DNA of 64,000 nt from Fidelibacterota bacterium. GTDB taxonomy: Bacteria; Fidelibacterota; UBA8477; JABMPR01. The notes under the pieces are model-generated. The model worked only from the letters and a program-made list of their open reading frames with translations. It did not search any database and had not been told where the DNA came from. This document shows, piece after piece, positions 1-8,742 of this stretch; within the stretch, counting starts at the first letter, position 1; each line of letters starts with the position of its first letter. The translations under genes and the position numbers were made by a program. The stretch covers positions 1-64,000 of the forward strand of contig JABIFG010000100.1 of assembly GCA_018650795.1 (NCBI GenBank). Direction: 5' to 3'.

Positions 1-554
1 AAGAGTTTTTTGCTATCAAACACATAGATGCCTGAATTTATTTCAGCGATGTTAAGCTGCTCTTCAGTAGCATCCTTATGTTCCACGACCTGATCGAAGT
101 AATCTTCCCGGGTTCGGACGACCCGTCCATATCCCGTTGGATTTTCAGCCAGAGCAGTCAGGACTGTCGCTACAAAATTGCCAGTGTGATGTTTAGCCAA
201 CAGAGCTCGGAGTGTACTCTCTTTCAAGAGGGGAACATCTCCAGATAAAACGATGACATCTCCATCAAAATCTTTCAGAAGATCAGCAGTTTGAAGTACG
301 GCATGACCAGTTCCCAGTTGCTCCAATTGTTCAGCAAAAAGGACAGGTTCATTTTTCAATGCTTCCCGTACGATTTCCTGTTTATGTCCAACGATACAGA
401 TAATTTTTGTTGCTGATAAACTTTTAGCCTGATCCACAACATACTGGATCAATGGTTTCCCTAAAATGGGGTTACATACTTTGGGGATGTCATCGCGCTT
501 CATCCGGGTGCCTTTACCCGCGGCCATGATAACTACTGCTAATTGTTGAGACAT
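1..554 (-). CDS. glmU: GlmU-type N-acetylglucosamine-1-phosphate uridyltransferase, N-terminal part (cut by window edge)
   Basis: The reverse strand from 554 encodes a nucleotidyltransferase N-terminus of about 184 residues that runs off the window. It begins with the sugar-nucleotide Rossmann signature MAAGKGTRM, followed by IPKVCNPILGKPLI, then LGTGHAV, LSGDVPLL and NSGIYVFD, in the order found in the GlmU uridyltransferase domain. GlmU makes UDP-GlcNAc for peptidoglycan and LPS in the cytoplasm. Three in-frame ATGs lie at 566, 560 and 554; I chose 554 because a GGA lies 7 bases before it. It lies 71 bp downstream of mnmA on the same strand. The C-terminal acetyltransferase beta-helix is outside the window, so a monofunctional uridylyltransferase is not excluded. 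Confidence 0.8.
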   Translation of the reverse strand, partial: MSQQLAVVIMAAGKGTRMKRDDIPKVCNPILGKPLIQYVVDQAKSLSATKIICIVGHKQEIVREALKNEPVLFAEQLEQLGTGHAVLQTADLLKDFDGDVIVLSGDVPLLKESTLRALLAKHHTGNFVATVLTALAENPTGYGRVVRTREDYFDQVVEHKDATEEQLNIAEINSGIYVFDSKKL

Positions 555-625
555 TTTCATTTCCATCCAAGTTTGGCTTGCTTCAATTTAAAAGACTTAT
601 ACTGAAGTGGTACGAATTTCAATCT

Positions 626-1729
626 TTAAATTGATTTTATGATGCCGCCACCGACCACAGCTTCACCGTGGAAAAAGACAGCAGATTGTCCAGGAGTAAT
701 GGCGTTTTCCGGTGTTTCAAAGACGACCTGCACTTCATCTTCTGAAATACGAGAAACCGTAGCTGGTTTGGCTGCATGATTATAGCGAATTTGGACATCC
801 AGCTTCTGATCAAAAATGAACGCTTCAGGGACGAGCCAGTTACATGAGTTTACCGTAAAATTGGTTGATTCAGCATCCGCTTTGCTCCCCACGTGAACCG
901 TGTTGGTATCAACATCGATCTTGTTAACAAAAATGCGCTCGCCAGTAGCCAGGCCTAAGCCTTTGCGTTGACCAACAGTGTAATTATGAATCCCCAGGTG
1001 CTCACCAATGATTTCACCGCTGGAGTTGACAAAATTCCCCTTTGGGGCTGCCTCAATTACTCCTGGATACTGGTCTGAAAGGAAATGTCTATAGTCATTG
1101 TCAGGGACAAAACAGATTTCCATGCTTTCCGGCGTATCTGCAGTTCTCATGTCTGCTTTGGCTGCCTGTTCTCGAACTTCCTGCTTCGAAAGATCACCCA
1201 ATGGAAAAAGGGTTCGGTCTAGTTCCTCGGGACGGATGCCCCAGAGCACATAGGATTGATCTTTATTTTTATCCTTACCCCGTCCAACTACCCATTTTCC
1301 GGAGGCTGAATGCTTAACTTTTCTGGCATAATGTCCCGTGGCCAGGTATTGAACACCCAGGTCATCCAGCTTATTCAAAAGGGCGTGCCACTTGATTTCA
1401 GTATTACAAATAATACAGGGATTTGGTGTTCTGCCGGCTTTGTACTCAGATACAAAATTCTGAATCACAATCTCTTTGAATTCTGCTGACATATCCAGCG
1501 TATAATGGGGGATACCCAAAGATGCACATTCAGCTTTGGCATTGTTAATATCATCGAGAGAACAGCAATTGCTATCATGGGTAGGACGACCACCTGAATC
1601 GACATATCCCCACAGTTTCATGGTGACACCCATGACATCGTAACCCTGATCCACCAGCAGTCTGGCCGCCAGGGAGCTGTCCACGCCACCACTCATGGCG
1701 ATAACGACTTTTTTGTCTTTTGAACCCAT
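626..1729 (-). CDS. mnmA: tRNA-specific 2-thiouridylase MnmA
   Basis: The 367-residue protein fits the MnmA family, which adds sulfur to U34 of Lys, Glu and Gln tRNAs in an ATP-dependent reaction. The PP-loop SGGVDSS lies at residues 13-19. The catalytic Cys is in NPCIICNTEIKW (Cys108 by alignment with the family; Cys105 is nearby), and the partner Cys is Cys206 in SMEICFVPDNDYRHFL. YTVGQRKGLG, a family hallmark, is also present. The start codon overlaps the stop of the upstream cysteine desulfurase by one base (TAATG), so translation is probably coupled. That fits the chemistry, because the desulfurase supplies the persulfide sulfur. Start and length are ordinary for the family. Confidence 0.97.
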   Translation of the reverse strand: MGSKDKKVVIAMSGGVDSSLAARLLVDQGYDVMGVTMKLWGYVDSGGRPTHDSNCCSLDDINNAKAECASLGIPHYTLDMSAEFKEIVIQNFVSEYKAGRTPNPCIICNTEIKWHALLNKLDDLGVQYLATGHYARKVKHSASGKWVVGRGKDKNKDQSYVLWGIRPEELDRTLFPLGDLSKQEVREQAAKADMRTADTPESMEICFVPDNDYRHFLSDQYPGVIEAAPKGNFVNSSGEIIGEHLGIHNYTVGQRKGLGLATGERIFVNKIDVDTNTVHVGSKADAESTNFTVNSCNWLVPEAFIFDQKLDVQIRYNHAAKPATVSRISEDEVQVVFETPENAITPGQSAVFFHGEAVVGGGIIKSI

Positions 1730-2883
1730 TAAGTTGTCTCTCTATGTATTGCGTGGACGATCTGCCTGAGTTCTCCGCAGAAGTCATCTATTTCTTGTTT
1801 TGTTGTTTCTATTCCCATTGAAATCCGTAGGCTTGCCTGGGCTAGATTTTCATCAAATCCCAGTGCCGTAAGTACATGTGATGGAGCCTGGGATCCGGAG
1901 CTGCAAGCTGCCCCATTTGATACAGCAATATTTTTCATATCCAATCTGATGAAAAGTGCTTCACCGTCAATGTTGTGAAACGAACAGTTCAATATATTGG
2001 GTGTGTACAGATTGCCATTTCGATTGATCTGTATGTCTGGCAGATCTTTCAGTTGATTTTGGAGCTGTGCATTAAGTTCAAAATATTTTTTCTCATTTAA
2101 TTTGAGATGCTCAGCATGGTATTCAATAGCTGTAGCGAGAGCTGTAGTACCAAGATGATTCTGTGTGCCTGCGCGTACATTTTGTTCCTGACTCCCACCG
2201 AAACTTTGATGGGAAATGGCGTGTCCTTTGCGCACAAATAGGGCACCAATACCAGCTGGTGTACCCAGTTTGTGACCTGAAAGCGCTAGCGAGTCTAGGG
2301 GAGAGTTTTGGAGGTCTATGGGGATATGACCAAAAGCCTGAACCGCATCGCAGTGAAGTCGAACGCCATACTCATGGGCAATTCTTGCGAGTTCTTCAAT
2401 GGGATGAATGAGCCCGGTTTCATTATTTACCCACATGAAACTGGCCAGGATAGTCTTCTCAGTGATGCTGGCTCTGAAATCCTCAGGGTCTATATCACCG
2501 TTTTCATCACAGTTGATGTAGGTGACTTGAAACCCATTTTTCTCCAGCGATTTGTAGCTCTCTATGACAGAGGGATGTTCAGTCTTATTGGTGATGACGT
2601 GACGACCTTTTGACTGAAGTGCTTCAGCAGCTCCCAGAATAGCCAGGTTATTGGCCTCAGTAGCCCCGGATGTAAACATGATTTCACTGGGTTTGCATCC
2701 CAAGACCTGAGCTATACTCAAGCGAGCATCATCAAGACCTGCTGCAGAACGGCGACCATCCTGATGTATGCTGGAAGGATTTGCCACACCTGAATCAAGC
2801 CAACCAGAAATACAACTTTTTACTTCCGGGAGCAGATTGGTTCCAGAGGCGTGATCAAGATATATGGTATCACTTCTTTTCAT
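1729..2883 (-). CDS. cysteine desulfurase (NifS/IscS family)
   Basis: This is a 384-residue pyridoxal-phosphate enzyme of fold type I that takes sulfur from cysteine and passes it on as a persulfide. The PLP lysine is Lys205 in LSGHKLGTPAGIGAL, the cofactor aspartate is in HCDAVQAFG (about 179), and the active-site Cys is Cys327 in SNGAACSSGSQ. The N-terminus IYLDHASGTN replaces the usual IYLDNAATT, a mild variation. The longer SSGSQ loop after the Cys suggests the class that serves tRNA thiolation or Fe-S assembly. It is coupled to mnmA by a one-base overlap, so its likely partner is MnmA. No scaffold gene (iscU or sufU) is nearby. No good Shine-Dalgarno is visible before the ATG. Confidence 0.93.
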   Translation of the reverse strand: MKRSDTIYLDHASGTNLLPEVKSCISGWLDSGVANPSSIHQDGRRSAAGLDDARLSIAQVLGCKPSEIMFTSGATEANNLAILGAAEALQSKGRHVITNKTEHPSVIESYKSLEKNGFQVTYINCDENGDIDPEDFRASITEKTILASFMWVNNETGLIHPIEELARIAHEYGVRLHCDAVQAFGHIPIDLQNSPLDSLALSGHKLGTPAGIGALFVRKGHAISHQSFGGSQEQNVRAGTQNHLGTTALATAIEYHAEHLKLNEKKYFELNAQLQNQLKDLPDIQINRNGNLYTPNILNCSFHNIDGEALFIRLDMKNIAVSNGAACSSGSQAPSHVLTALGFDENLAQASLRISMGIETTKQEIDDFCGELRQIVHAIHRETT

Positions 2884-2969
2884 CGTCTGAACATAGTTGA
2901 AAGGGGGGCTTGAGGGAATAAAGAATGAATGAGTCCTGAAAGAGCATTTGATAGATATAGAGTACTGTC

Positions 2970-2993
2970 CACGTGATGTTTTATTAGCACGTG
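2970..2993. promoter_or_regulatory. paired CACGTG palindromes between divergent genes
   Basis: Two identical CACGTG hexamers, each followed by A, start 18 bp apart (2970 and 2988) in the 198 bp between the divergently read desulfurase and mgtE genes. The spacing is near two helical turns, as in dimer-of-dimers operators. No regulator can be named from this alone, and six-base palindromes can occur by chance. Confidence 0.3.
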
Positions 2994-3081
2994 AAATGGG
3001 TAGGAAGATTTCATCAATCCCCGTTTTCTTCGTTTTCCTGCTTCTTTAAACTTCAATCACGCTTAATTTCAAGGCACTGAA

Positions 3082-4455
3082 ATGAAAGATCTACACCTCC
3101 ATATTGACACCGTAAGACGCCTGCTTCGCCGTCACGCCAAGAGCAATCTTGAGAACATGCTGGCCAAGATGCATGCCGCTGAGTTGGCCCTGATATTTCG
3201 CCATATCAGTCCAGAAGAGCGCATTGAGGCCTTTCTCACCATAGCCGATGTGGACCACGCAGCTGCAGTAATGTCTGAGATGGATGAGCACCTCATCGAG
3301 GAGCTGATTACAGAACTTCCCATCGAAAAAACCATGCTTCTCATGAAGGCCATGTCGCCTGATGATGAAGCCGATATTCTACAGATGCTCCCTGAAGAGT
3401 TAGCTGAAGATATTCTGAATCGTTTAAAGTCCAGTGAATCTGAAGAGATGGAAACGCTTATGGCGTATCCAGAGAATTCGGCTGGTGGTTTGATGATTCC
3501 AGATGTTTTTGCCCTCCATGAAGATATTACGGTAGTGGAGGCCATTGCTTCAATTCAGAATCAAGATGAGCAGGAGATGGTTTTTTATCTCTATGTAGTG
3601 GATGATCGTCAACATCTTGTTGGCGTTATATCCTTACGCGATTTGATTACGTCCAAACCAAAGCAGAAATTGGGCGAGATGATGCTTACCCGCGTCCACT
3701 CAGTAAATCCATTGACAGATCAAGAAGAAGTAGCCGCGATCGTGTCCCGATACAATATTTTGGCCGTTCCAGTTGTGGATGATGCGAATAAACTCATGGG
3801 TATTATTACCGTCGATGATGTTATTGATGTGATACGGGAAGAAGCCACTGAAGATTTTCTCCAGATGGCAGGTGCCGGTCGTGATCGCGATATCCTCATG
3901 AAGAGCGCTTTGTCCAATGCTAAAACTCGTGTTCCCTGGCTTTTTGCCAGCTGGATGGGTGGTATGCTGGTAGCCAGCATCATTACAACTTATGAGGAAA
4001 CACTGGGCCAGGTGTTAGCCCTGATGGCATTTCTACCTATAATTATCGGTATGGCCGGTAATGTGGGAACTCAGACAGCAACTATTATTGTCCGGGGAAT
4101 TGCCACAGGTCGTGTATCCACAGCCAACGCCTTAAAACTGGTTCTCAAAGAATTACAGGTGGGTTTTCTGTTGGGCGGACTATATGGCGTCTTGCTGGGC
4201 GGTGCTGGATATTTACTGGGTCTTGTGGGATACATGGATGTCGGAGTAATGACCTCGGTTGAGTTGGGAATTACCGTCGGCATAGGCATCATTCTAGCCA
4301 TGGCTACGGCAGCCTTTGTGGGCGCTCTGGTGCCTGTTCTATTACACCGTATCAATTTGGATCCAGCCGTGGCCACTGGTCCTTTTGTTACCACATCAGT
4401 TGATATTCTTGGTGTTGTCGTCTACTTCATCGTTGCTGGATTTTTTATACTCTAA
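3082..4455 (+). CDS. mgtE: magnesium transporter MgtE
   Basis: The 457-residue protein has the full MgtE architecture. An acidic helical N-domain (about 10-125, with EELAEDILNRL and SAGGLM) is followed by two CBS domains (about 130-250; NPLTDQEEVAAIVSRYNILAVPVVD is the second) and a C-terminal block of five membrane helices. That block contains PIIIGMAGNVGTQTATIIVRG, the pore signature. MgtE is a Mg2+-gated channel of the inner membrane, closed when the cytosolic N and CBS domains bind Mg2+. An AAGG sequence lies 8 bases before the ATG. I looked for an M-box riboswitch upstream and found none. The next gene follows after 5 bp, so co-transcription is likely. Confidence 0.96.
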   Translation: MKDLHLHIDTVRRLLRRHAKSNLENMLAKMHAAELALIFRHISPEERIEAFLTIADVDHAAAVMSEMDEHLIEELITELPIEKTMLLMKAMSPDDEADILQMLPEELAEDILNRLKSSESEEMETLMAYPENSAGGLMIPDVFALHEDITVVEAIASIQNQDEQEMVFYLYVVDDRQHLVGVISLRDLITSKPKQKLGEMMLTRVHSVNPLTDQEEVAAIVSRYNILAVPVVDDANKLMGIITVDDVIDVIREEATEDFLQMAGAGRDRDILMKSALSNAKTRVPWLFASWMGGMLVASIITTYEETLGQVLALMAFLPIIIGMAGNVGTQTATIIVRGIATGRVSTANALKLVLKELQVGFLLGGLYGVLLGGAGYLLGLVGYMDVGVMTSVELGITVGIGIILAMATAAFVGALVPVLLHRINLDPAVATGPFVTTSVDILGVVVYFIVAGFFIL

Positions 4456-4460
4456 TAACA

Positions 4461-5561
4461 ATGCTTGTCTTTATAGGTCTTCTGCTGGTTCTCGGCGCTA
4501 TTCCATACTTTACATTTGTGGCAATCATGATACTGGGGATTCGGAAGGCAAGGGTCACACCACCTTCTGACAACTTTCCCAAAGTCGCTGTTATTATTGC
4601 TGCCCGCGATGAAGCACATAATCTTCCCGACCTCCTTGATGACCTGCTTGCACAAAACTATGCCGGGGAGTATGCCTGCATTATCGCTGATGATCGTTCC
4701 ACGGATGACACCTGGAGTATTATTCACAAATTCAGCAAAACTCATCCTCAATTTAATGCAGTTCGTATTGTTGAAGAGTCTACTGAGATGACGGGCAAGA
4801 AAAATGCCCTGACTCAGTGCATCAAAAATACTACAGCATCCATTCTTATTGAGACAGATGCCGATTGTCGCATGGGGCCAGACTGGATCAGCTCCATGGT
4901 GTCGGAGTTCGATGAAGATACTGGAATCGTGGTTGGTTTCTCAAGCGTTAGAGAAAGATCCGTTTTTGCCATTTATCAAGCCTTAGACTTTTTAGGGATC
5001 ATGATGACCAATGCAGGTATGTTGCAATATGGAAAAGCCTGGAGCGGGTCAGGACAAAATCTGGCTTTCAGAAGAGTACACTTCACTTCAATTGGTGGCT
5101 TTACAGGAGACCCAAATCAGAGTATTGGCGATGACTTCTACCTCGTTCAGAAAATTGGGAAACTCAAAGGAGTGCAGGCTAAATTTTCGTGGAACCCGAA
5201 AAGCTTTGTGACAACTTCTTCGGCAGACTCCATTGATGGTTTTTACCGACAGAGAAGACGCTGGGCTTCTGATTCGAGGGGACTCCAACGCAAGGACCCG
5301 CTCTTCTTTGTATTTCTTGCGTCAGCTTTCCTGCTAAATACAGCAATTTTATTGCAGATATTGAGTCTCCAATTATCACCCCTATTCCACTGGATCATAG
5401 GGATAAAATTTTGCATAGAACTAATTGTCATATTGATGGGTCTACGGAAAATGGATCGTTTGAGAGATGTGTGGGTCTTTCCAATCTGGTTTTTATTGCA
5501 ACCTGTTTATATCCCCATCATGGGTATCTCTGGATTGATTGGCAAGGTGAACTGGAAATGA
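4461..5561 (+). CDS. membrane-anchored family 2 glycosyltransferase
   Basis: The 366-residue protein starts with a hydrophobic helix (about 1-25), then a GT-A family 2 domain: VAVIIAARDEAHNLPDLLDDL, DDRSTDDTW, ETDADCR for the metal-binding acidic motif, and RQRRRWASD (the QxxRW-like motif of processive or membrane GT2 enzymes) near residue 270. Two to three hydrophobic helices end the protein. Such enzymes use nucleotide sugars at the cytoplasmic face of the inner membrane; the acceptor is not predictable. It lies 5 bp after mgtE and its stop overlaps the next start (ATGA at 5558-5561), so it is coupled to the DUF3108 gene, which may point to an envelope role. Confidence 0.85.
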   Translation: MLVFIGLLLVLGAIPYFTFVAIMILGIRKARVTPPSDNFPKVAVIIAARDEAHNLPDLLDDLLAQNYAGEYACIIADDRSTDDTWSIIHKFSKTHPQFNAVRIVEESTEMTGKKNALTQCIKNTTASILIETDADCRMGPDWISSMVSEFDEDTGIVVGFSSVRERSVFAIYQALDFLGIMMTNAGMLQYGKAWSGSGQNLAFRRVHFTSIGGFTGDPNQSIGDDFYLVQKIGKLKGVQAKFSWNPKSFVTTSSADSIDGFYRQRRRWASDSRGLQRKDPLFFVFLASAFLLNTAILLQILSLQLSPLFHWIIGIKFCIELIVILMGLRKMDRLRDVWVFPIWFLLQPVYIPIMGISGLIGKVNWK

Positions 5562-6313
5562 TAGGCAGTCGACTCGTAAGTGGATATAAAAGCTATCTAA
5601 TCACTCTCCTGATAGGGCTAGGCACGTACGATAGCGCCTTCGCCGGTGATACGACTGTCATTCCATACGAGGCCTCTTACATGGGTATTCCTCTATTGAA
5701 TATGACACTGACCTGGGAAGAATTAGACAGTACAATTCAAATTACCTACGACAATCAACTCAAGCCGTTTATTGCTTACTTCCATTCTATTCATAATATT
5801 TATCGGGTTAATTTTGATAAACAAAGCTATGCACCCCTGAGCTGGTCAAAAAAAGTTTCTGAGGGATCCATGAATTTCTTTCTGGAAGCCACCCTTTCTC
5901 CTGGTGGTGCAAGTGTGAAGTATTCGAATGGATCTATCAGACCCTTTCCCCATGATGCTTTAACTGTTTTCTCTGCCACACATTTCTTGGCATCCAAAGC
6001 AACTGACCCTGGATTTTTCCCCAGGGAATTGAAGGTTTTTATTGATGGTGAAATTTGGAATGCCAGGGCAACACGTTATACTTCGGATTATCCGCATCCG
6101 GAAATAAAACTGTCCGGCTCACAAGTATTGATCCAGACTGATCTCCACTTTGTAGGGGGAGCCAGAGTCATGGATCAAAATGATATCCTCATGGATGTGA
6201 TTGCCAGCGAGGGAACGCGTTTCTTACTGTGGGTAGAGCGTGATGGTAGTTATAGTAAAGCCCAGTTTGGCAAATTTCCCAGGGCTGTGGTTTTGGAGCG
6301 CCTTTATAAATAG
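5558..6313 (+). CDS. DUF3108-type exported protein
   Basis: The 251-residue protein begins MIGSRLVSGYKSYL with a hydrophobic stretch LITLLIGLGTYDSAFAG that reads as a signal peptide cut near AFA-G. The mature part has the DUF3108 pattern: IPYEASYMGIPLLNMTL, a Y-FHSIHNIYRVNF segment and alternating beta strands to the end. The family is periplasmic or outer-membrane associated with unknown function. I start it at the ATG overlapping the upstream stop (ATGA); an upstream in-frame ATG at 5411 lies deep inside the glycosyltransferase gene and would add an implausible tail. The coupling suggests the two proteins act together. Confidence 0.75.
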   Translation: MIGSRLVSGYKSYLITLLIGLGTYDSAFAGDTTVIPYEASYMGIPLLNMTLTWEELDSTIQITYDNQLKPFIAYFHSIHNIYRVNFDKQSYAPLSWSKKVSEGSMNFFLEATLSPGGASVKYSNGSIRPFPHDALTVFSATHFLASKATDPGFFPRELKVFIDGEIWNARATRYTSDYPHPEIKLSGSQVLIQTDLHFVGGARVMDQNDILMDVIASEGTRFLLWVERDGSYSKAQFGKFPRAVVLERLYK

Positions 6314-6353
6314 CTCATCTTTACCCCAAGGGAAATACTTGAGTCATTTTAAT

Positions 6354-6381
6354 TTGAAAAATTCTGTAAGGCCTTTATAAT
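6354..6381 (+). promoter_or_regulatory. sigma70-like promoter upstream of the metalloprotease gene
   Basis: TTGAAA (6354-6359) and TATAAT (6376-6381) are separated by 16 bp, about 97 bp before the ATG at 6479. The -10 is a perfect consensus. The match is by eye only. Confidence 0.45.
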
Positions 6382-6478
6382 GAAAGGTCGTCAATCTTTC
6401 GTAATCTCAAACATTTTGACTTCACTGCAGGGCAGGTTATCTTGCGTTTCTAATTTGAAAATTACTTAGGAGCTCTCA

Positions 6479-8158
6479 ATGTTAAATAGATTGTTAATTA
6501 CTCTCTCATTACTAGTCACAGGGAATCTTCTGGCCTCAACCACTTTGACTGCTATTGATGCAGCATTTGAACGAGGTGAGCTGAGCCAGGATGAGAGCAT
6601 TTTAAATAAAGTTTATTTATTTCTAGAGCCAGAACTCCTCGATGACCGCTTTCAGGAATTTGAACCCGAAATCATCAAGTGTGGAACCCCGATTTTGATA
6701 GAGTATGAAGCACTTCAACCCGTGTTGACTGAAACCACGATCAATATCATCGAAGATCTGCTGCTTCCTAGCTCCAGTGGTTTAAGAGAGATATTTTTCA
6801 GTCCAGGCGGACACTTTTCTTTTAATTATTCCACTACAGGAATCGACGCTGTCCCCGCAGCAGATACGGATGCTAGTGGTGTCCCAGATTATGTAGAGTG
6901 GGCAGCAGAATATCTTGATTACACCTGGGCTCAAGAAGTTGATAGTGCTGAATTCGCTGGACCAAATCATGTCGGTGGTGATGGGTTCTACAATGTCTCC
7001 TTTGAAGATATGGGTGCCTACGGGTATTGTACAACCAGTAGTGTTGATGGCTCAGAGCTCACTCGCTTGGTGCTCAACAACAACTTTATTGGCTTTGGAG
7101 CAAACCAGGATCCTGACGGGAATGTCAAAGGCGCTATGAAAGTTACCTGCGCCCACGAATTTAAACATGCCAGCCAGCGAGCAGAATCCTACTGGTCTGA
7201 AGGTGGCTGGGTGGAACTGGATGCCACCTGGGCTGAAGAGTTTGTCTACGACTATGTCAATGACTCCATGCTCAATATTTTGGGCTATGGCGATCCCTAT
7301 TCACACCCCCACTGGGGGCTTGATCATGGAACCACTGGAACGGGTTCGTATGAAGATTATGCCTGGGAAGATTTTATGCATCAGAAGTTTGATGCTAACT
7401 CCTATACCACAGCTCCTATTCTAGAGGATTTTTGGAACTGGCGCCAAAACCATACGACCCAGGATGTCATGAATAGTTACGCCCAGGCAATATCCCACGC
7501 AGGTAGCTCCTTCATAGAGGCATTTGAGGAATATGTCGTGTGGAACTTTTTCACGGGTTCGCGTGCTGTTACCACTGGGGACGTCAGCCAATTTGGTTAT
7601 GATGATGCTGGAATATATGGGTATCCAACTGCCGCTCTGGCTGTCATACACAATAGTTACCCTGCATCAGCCAGCGTATCCGGAATAGAAAATCTGGCCT
7701 GCAAAATGATCCGCTTGAGCACCTTAAATCAAGTCGGCTTGGAAATTGATTTTGATGGTCAGGATGGTGTCGAGATGTCTGCCATGTGGGCGATTCGACA
7801 GGATGATAACACCGTAGATTGGGGCTCCATTGAGCTTGATGCTAATAACAATGGCTCAGTTGTGCTGGATGTTAGGGATGCATCAATGGCCGCTTTGATT
7901 CCTGTTGTAACCCAACTGACAGGTAGTAGCTACGGTGCCAGCTATACTATTGAACAAAATTCGCTGGCTGAATGTGATCCAGGTAATGTTAATGATGATG
8001 ATTATATTGACGTCTCAGACCTGGTCCGTCTGGTAGCTATTATTCTTGGGAACGGTGCAGCTCCTAACGATATTGAACTTTGTGCTGCTGATGTAAATAA
8101 TGATGATCAAATAAATGTTCAGGATGTGGTTAGCCTCGTTGATCTTATCCTTCAATAA
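6479..8158 (+). CDS. secreted zinc metalloprotease of MXAN_6640-like type with C-terminal dockerin-like module
   Basis: The 559-residue protein has an N-terminal signal peptide (LLITLSLLVTGNLLASTT). The sequence HEFKH at 226-230 is an HExxH zinc motif, followed by WVELDATWAEEF about 20 residues later, which supplies likely third-ligand acids. This arrangement, with the preceding DTDASGVPDYVEW stretch, resembles the MXAN_6640 family of putative metalloproteases. Residues 498-559 carry two dockerin type I-like calcium loops (DPGNVNDDDYIDVSDLVRLV and AADVNNDDQINVQDVVSLV). Dockerins bind cohesins; in non-cellulosomal FCB bacteria such tails often end secreted proteins without a known cohesin. No cohesin or protease inhibitor is nearby. 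An AGGAG lies 6 bases upstream of the ATG. Substrate unknown. Confidence 0.75.
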   Translation: MLNRLLITLSLLVTGNLLASTTLTAIDAAFERGELSQDESILNKVYLFLEPELLDDRFQEFEPEIIKCGTPILIEYEALQPVLTETTINIIEDLLLPSSSGLREIFFSPGGHFSFNYSTTGIDAVPAADTDASGVPDYVEWAAEYLDYTWAQEVDSAEFAGPNHVGGDGFYNVSFEDMGAYGYCTTSSVDGSELTRLVLNNNFIGFGANQDPDGNVKGAMKVTCAHEFKHASQRAESYWSEGGWVELDATWAEEFVYDYVNDSMLNILGYGDPYSHPHWGLDHGTTGTGSYEDYAWEDFMHQKFDANSYTTAPILEDFWNWRQNHTTQDVMNSYAQAISHAGSSFIEAFEEYVVWNFFTGSRAVTTGDVSQFGYDDAGIYGYPTAALAVIHNSYPASASVSGIENLACKMIRLSTLNQVGLEIDFDGQDGVEMSAMWAIRQDDNTVDWGSIELDANNNGSVVLDVRDASMAALIPVVTQLTGSSYGASYTIEQNSLAECDPGNVNDDDYIDVSDLVRLVAIILGNGAAPNDIELCAADVNNDDQINVQDVVSLVDLILQ

Positions 8159-8187
8159 AATGGCGGAGTGACTGTCGGAAGGCGTTT

Positions 8188-8742
8188 ATGAAAGAGAAAC
8201 CAATTACCTCCTATCCACTATTTGAGAGCTTCAAGGACAAATTGAAGCCAAACCGAAGCCAGGCCCAGATGACACTTTCTCAGGTCAACGTGTTTAGCCG
8301 TCTATCGTGGCAGGAAATTAAAATTATTGAAAATGCTGTACATATTCGCAACTATGGTCCAGGTGAACCGGTTTTTAAGCAAGGTGATCCCGGCAGCGGA
8401 ATGTATATCATCATAGAAGGCTCGGTTGGTATTTTTCTGGACATTCCTCAACAAACACCAAAGCAACTCTCAAAACTGGGTGATGGCGACTTCTTTGGTG
8501 AGATAGCATTGCTTGATGAATCTCCCAGAACAGCTTCCGCCACAGCTTTGGAGAACAGCACAATTATTGGGTTTTATCGTCCAGACCTCATGGATATTCT
8601 AAAGACAAAACCAGCTCTTGGCGCAAAAATATTATTGGCTCTTTCCGAGGTATTGGCAGTTCGGCTGAGGAGTACCAACGGCGAGCTTGTCAAAGTATCA
8701 AGAAAGTTGGAGACAGTTACAGAGACTGAGGCAAATGAGTAA
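8188..8742 (+). CDS. stand-alone cyclic-nucleotide-binding (CNBD) protein
   Basis: The 184-residue soluble protein holds one cNMP-binding fold at about 28-150: FSRLSWQEIKIIENAV, then GEPVFKQGDPGSGMYIIIEGSV, then FFGEIALLDESPRTASATA. The last segment contains the Glu and Arg (PRTA) that hold the ribose and phosphate in cAMP/cGMP receptors, so real nucleotide binding is plausible. There is no DNA-binding, kinase or channel domain. AAGG lies 6 bases before the start. Its 3' end overlaps the next gene by 8 bases, so it may control the adjacent AI-2E-type membrane protein. This is the first of four cNMP-fold proteins in the window. Confidence 0.85.
   Translation: MKEKPITSYPLFESFKDKLKPNRSQAQMTLSQVNVFSRLSWQEIKIIENAVHIRNYGPGEPVFKQGDPGSGMYIIIEGSVGIFLDIPQQTPKQLSKLGDGDFFGEIALLDESPRTASATALENSTIIGFYRPDLMDILKTKPALGAKILLALSEVLAVRLRSTNGELVKVSRKLETVTETEANE

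Noticed and set aside
2884-3081. M-box magnesium riboswitch before mgtE
   Set aside because: No M-box core or long multi-helix leader can be read in the 198 bp.
5411-5557. Longer N-terminus of the DUF3108 protein
   Set aside because: It would read the end of the glycosyltransferase gene in another frame; the ATGA start gives a proper signal peptide.
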